DNA from: Rotaria socialis
Lineage: Eukaryota; Rotifera; Eurotatoria; Philodinida; Philodinidae
DNA length: 64,000 bases
Assembly (NCBI GenBank): GCA_905331475.1
Contig: CAJNYU010003300.1
Location: 1-64,000, forward strand
Direction of reading: 5' to 3'
The notes under the pieces were generated by a model. The model worked only from the letters and a program-made list of their open reading frames with translations, was not told the origin of the DNA and made no database searches. This document shows positions 60,680-64,000 of this stretch, one piece after another; the stretch's first letter is position 1, and each line of letters starts with the position of its first letter. The position numbers were made by a program, and so were the translations under genes.

Positions 60680-60806
60680 AAACAAGGGGGAAACGTCGTA
60701 CCTTGACTCCTTAAAGTATATCAAAGTATTTCGAAATCTTGAAAATATCACGAAGTACCTCAAAGTACTTAAAGTACAAAAGTGCGATGTTTCCCCCTTG
60801 GTTTGC
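60680..60806. repeat. Short foldback element
   Basis: Its inverted ends AAACAAGGGGGAAACGTCG and CGATGTTTCCCCCTTGGTTT enclose about 90 bp of AAAGTA-rich sequence. It is MITE-like; no target duplication was resolved. Confidence 0.55.
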
Positions 60807-61096
60807 AACCATTCTTTATCTGAAAAACTACGAACAACACTCAGATGAAGAATAATCGAAACGACATTAGAGAACAGTTGAGCAATCAGAATTGCTCGTG
60901 CGCTATCGGACAATCTTGTATCTCAAACTCACATCCTCTACTAGACTGATAGAAAGTAATTATTAAATAGATAGTTCGATAGTCTTGACTAGATTATTCG
61001 AGTTATCTTTGGAACATACTAGGAATATATTCATTACTTTTACCACGAGTACAAAGAGCAGCGTAGTTCTCACTAAGTAAACAATGAAATGAACTA

Positions 61097-61860
61097 CAGG
61101 GTGTTCAGTTTATTTTGAAACGATTTTCGTGGACTTGTTCTTCCTCGGTAGCTGATTCGGCTCTCATGAATCTCATATCAATGTATCCTATAAAGACTGT
61201 ACATGTTGCCATAATAGGCAGATTTTGTATAGAAGGATGTTTTCTGATAAAATACTGGACTAACTTTGAAGAGGTTATTTTCAAATTTTTTAAAATAATC
61301 ATTTCCTATTTTTCCTCCATACTATCGTCTTTTGACCGTAGACATATATCACAGGTACATCCACTATAGCTGTGCATCTATGCTAAAAGTTTCAGCAATA
61401 AAGAACGAGAATTCATAGAGAAACCAGCAAGTGTTTCAAATTTATAGCTGAAGCTAAACATATCTTGAATGTGTTTCACTTCAACTATATTTTTGAAACA
61501 CTTGCTGATTTCTCTATGAATTGCCGCTCTTTATTGCTGAAATTTTTAGCATAGATGCGGTAATAGTGGATGTACCTGTGACATATGTCTCAGGTCAGAA
61601 GACGATAGTATGGAGAAATAATCGAAAAGGTTCATTTCTGGTGGTACCAGCAAATATGCTTGTTCTCAAAAATGTTAAAATGATCTTTTTAAAATTATCC
61701 AGTGCTTTATCAGAAAACATTCTTCTATACAAAATCTAATTATTAGAGCAAAATGTACAGTCTTTATAGGATACATTGATATGAGATTTATGAGAGCCGA
61801 ATCAGTTAATGAGGAAGAATAAGTCCACGAAAATCGTTTCAAAATAGACTGGCCACCCTG
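61097..61860. mobile_element. Mariner-type foldback element
   Basis: The ends are CAGGGTG...TTTTGAAACGATTTTCGTGGAC and the inverted copy ending CCACCCTG, flanked by TA at 61095-61096 and 61861-61862. These are the hallmarks of Tc1/mariner insertion. The two arms (about 320-360 bp each) are inverted copies of each other across nearly the whole length, meeting around 61450. Arm features include the CTCATATCAATGTATCCTAT block and its complement. There is no transposase ORF, so it is a long palindromic MITE. Confidence 0.8.
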
Positions 61861-61862
61861 TA

Positions 61863-62509
61863 CTTCGTAGGTCAAATGTACCTCACAGTTTAATCAGTGT
61901 GTTTGTTAGACCATGTTTAAGCTCATCATGAATAGTAAAGTCTGTCTGGAATTAAAATAACTATAAACACATCAGACTCAGCAAAATGAGACAAGACAGG
62001 AGTGTCATTGTCACATTATAGAAATTCATGAGTAACTGTCCTCAATTACGTGTTATCTGCCGATTCATAATGGAGTTTTGAGCTCTGTGTCCTAACAAAA
62101 CTTTCCATCAAAACCTATACTGATCGACAAAGCATCAATTTACAGTGGAAAAGCGAAATCAGATTTTTTTAGTTTCTATTATTTTTTAATTTTTCTGATT
62201 TTTTTTATTTGAAATTAGTTGGTTTTAAATTAGAAAAATCAAGAGGAAAATCAAAAAAGTCAGAAAAATCTGACTTCAGCTATTTCATCCTAGCGATAAA
62301 TTCAATGGGTATTTGAACAGAAGTAATGCTTTCGAGATGTGCTGATTGAATACGGTGAAATTAAGGAGTAAGAATATCATTTAGTGTGAATTGAAAAACA
62401 ATAATAATGAAATATTCTAAATCTAAACACGAGAATGTCGTTTGTGTGAATTTGAAAAGAGCAGTGCCATCGTTCAGGCAGATGTTCAGCAAAAATGATC
62501 AGGATATCC
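61863..62509. other. Intergenic, no gene seen
   Basis: AT-rich with a short internal inverted repeat around 62160-62275 (CAGATTTTTT versus GAAAAATCTG). No gene recognised. Confidence 0.5.
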
Positions 62510-63613
62510 TCACGTTTGTCGTGTAGGATTGACGCATGCTTCAATAATTGAAGCAGGAGCATTAATTGGATGAACTTTGACAAATTCTAGTCCAGACGCA
62601 TTGAGTAAGCGTTTATACTCGTCCACAGTTCGCACTTTACCGTTAAAACCTGCTGACAAGAAGACATCCAGTCCGTTTGCGCACCAATTAATTCGCGTTC
62701 CATCGTCAGGTAAAATGACAGCTTCCACAATGAATACGGCTACATTAGCTTTGTCTTCGCAGGCTTGGCGCACCGACAAGAAAACCGAAATCGTCTTCTC
62801 ATCGTCGAAACTTTCGAGGACATCTTTAATAATGTATGCATCCGCTTTCGGTGGAATTGTTGTTGGATCAAGCAGATCACCAGCAACAAATTTATATCGT
62901 GAAGACTCGATTTTGCGAATTTCAAACTCATGATTTGTTGCTTGTTTAATTGTATGTGGCATGTCAAAAACGATGCCTTGCTCAACGTTTGGGTTGTTTT
63001 TAAGGATATGAGCAAGAAATGTGCCACCACAACCGCCACAATCAACGATGAACCGAAAATGTGAAAAATCAACACCGGCCACCACAACATCTAGTCCTTG
63101 CAATGAAAGTGCTGTCATCGCACCGCTGAAAATGTCTAATTCTTCTTTGTGCTCCGGTCGAGCTAGCCAGTCGTAGAGATTGACGCCATCTGTTAAGTGA
63201 TATATATCACTGTTATTCCGTTCAGGTCCACTGCGTACAATCTGTGACACAGCAGACCCTACACCGCGTGCCCATGACCCCAGAGAAAATCGAAGAAAAT
63301 TGCGCGTTTTTGACGGATGATCACTAGTGAGCAATTTACCAGATTTTGTTAAGACAAAATGACGATCATCGCCGATTTGCTCGACTATGCCAACATCTGA
63401 ACAACTTCGAAGTATTCGATGGATCAGGTCTGAATTCCAATTATTTTTATCAGCAATTTCTTCAGCAGTATGACCTGATGAAGAAGTGCCCTCGGCCAAT
63501 AAATCAGCAAGTCCAAGGTCAGCAAAGGCAATAATCGACATTTCGACGAAGTGATGATAAATAATAGAATAAAATTTTGGTAGTCCTTCGATTGATAGTA
63601 GATGGTTGGCCAT
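62510..63613 (-). CDS. SAM-dependent O-methyltransferase (bacterial/ASMT type), catalytic His replaced
   Basis: A single 367-residue exon. Residues 1-100 form the winged-helix dimerisation domain (LGLADLLAEG, HTAEEIADKNNWN, LIHRILRSCSDVGIV). The methyltransferase fold follows: the SAM loop VDCGGCGGTFL (190-200), the acidic residue in VFDMPHTIKQA, and VAGDLLDP. Family members usually carry LHDWDDE, with the His as general base; here residues 266-272 read LESFDDE, so the His is replaced by Glu and its Asp neighbour by Ser. Methylation activity is therefore doubtful or altered. The gene is intronless and richer in G and C than the surrounding DNA, and it sits beside transposons and a telomere-like repeat. 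Horizontal acquisition from bacteria is the favoured explanation (inference). Confidence 0.87.
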   Translation of the reverse strand: MANHLLSIEGLPKFYSIIYHHFVEMSIIAFADLGLADLLAEGTSSSGHTAEEIADKNNWNSDLIHRILRSCSDVGIVEQIGDDRHFVLTKSGKLLTSDHPSKTRNFLRFSLGSWARGVGSAVSQIVRSGPERNNSDIYHLTDGVNLYDWLARPEHKEELDIFSGAMTALSLQGLDVVVAGVDFSHFRFIVDCGGCGGTFLAHILKNNPNVEQGIVFDMPHTIKQATNHEFEIRKIESSRYKFVAGDLLDPTTIPPKADAYIIKDVLESFDDEKTISVFLSVRQACEDKANVAVFIVEAVILPDDGTRINWCANGLDVFLSAGFNGKVRTVDEYKRLLNASGLEFVKVHPINAPASIIEACVNPTRQT

Positions 63614-64000
63614 GATTTTTGTATTTGCTGTTTATATGTTCTAAACGAAATAGTTCAAATCAAAATAATGAGTAGAGAACACTCAACAAAGCGTATTACA
63701 ATGGATTTGTATTAGAAATCATATGTTAACTCCTTAAGAGATCATATTACAATATTGGCAGTCAACACTGAAAATTAGTGAATATAAATGAGGTGATTGC
63801 AAAATAGAACAAGTCATTTGGCATGAGAATCGTATCCTTATCCATGTTCTCATTGAATCCTATTTCACATTGTACCTACAATTACGTACTTTGCAACTAC
63901 CGTGTTTTTTTTCTTTTATCAAGAAGGGAATAACGAACATTATTTCATAAAAATATGAACACTTCCTTAAATAGGCATATGATTGCTTTTTTTCGAATTT
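63614..64000. other. 5' flank of the methyltransferase gene
   Basis: AT-rich. A pyrimidine-type 3' splice site (ATTTCGTTTAG on the minus strand, about 63643) lies 30 nt before the start codon. Nothing else is seen. Confidence 0.4.

Overview
The window looks like nuclear DNA of a small invertebrate, most likely a bdelloid rotifer. It is AT-rich. Most genes have many short introns (about 50-60 nt) next to a few long ones. The conserved genes are clearly animal (CELF, SLC35E1, DCTN6, MGAT2, CRAT, ADI1, a DZF protein). There is a decayed FG-GAP/VCBS-repeat gene, a methyltransferase of bacterial type, and a short run of TGTGGG, which I recall as the bdelloid telomere unit. The bdelloid assignment is inference. 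The animal assignment is firm. I spliced the multi-exon genes by hand, and each model except MGAT2 closes in phase from first ATG to stop.

Layout. 1-6.5 kb: first exon of a secreted-protein gene leaving the window on the minus strand, a tRNA-Lys(CTT), otherwise featureless. 6.5-11 kb: an intronless single-pass membrane protein, a 5'-truncated and internally deleted LINE with a perfect 12-bp target duplication, and a frameshifted FG-GAP pseudogene. 12.4-13.9 kb: a divergent Rab-like GTPase (minus). 17.9-25 kb: a CELF/Bruno RNA-binding protein with very long introns that hold two candidate alternative first exons and a hAT-like MITE. 25.4-27.6 kb: SLC35E1 (minus). 28.2-31.4 kb: nested transposon remains, including copies of a GC-rich MITE family. 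31.9-35.2 kb: a zinc finger/dsRBD/DZF protein. 36.2-37.6 kb: a large palindromic element carrying a nested MITE. 38.6-40.9 kb: an F-box/LRR protein (minus). 42.4-43.4 kb: DCTN6 (minus). 45.6-53.8 kb: MGAT2, CRAT and ADI1 packed head to tail, meeting an intronless MFS transporter on the opposite strand. 56.8-62 kb: a transposon-rich block (broken DDE transposase, MITE, telomere-like hairpin, MULE remnant, mariner-type foldback). 62.5-63.6 kb: an intronless O-methyltransferase (minus) that lacks the usual catalytic histidine.

How the genes relate. The housekeeping genes belong to unrelated processes: RNA binding (CELF, DZF protein), N-glycan maturation and sugar-phosphate transport (MGAT2, SLC35E1), dynein cargo (DCTN6), acyl-carnitine exchange (CRAT) and methionine salvage (ADI1). 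MGAT2-CRAT-ADI1 have gaps of only 123 and 143 bp. CRAT and ADI1 each have a strong 3' splice site 19-24 nt before the ATG with no partner donor, as expected for a trans-spliced operon. The right end (transposons, telomere-like repeat, foreign-looking intronless enzyme) resembles the subtelomeric neighbourhoods described for bdelloids.
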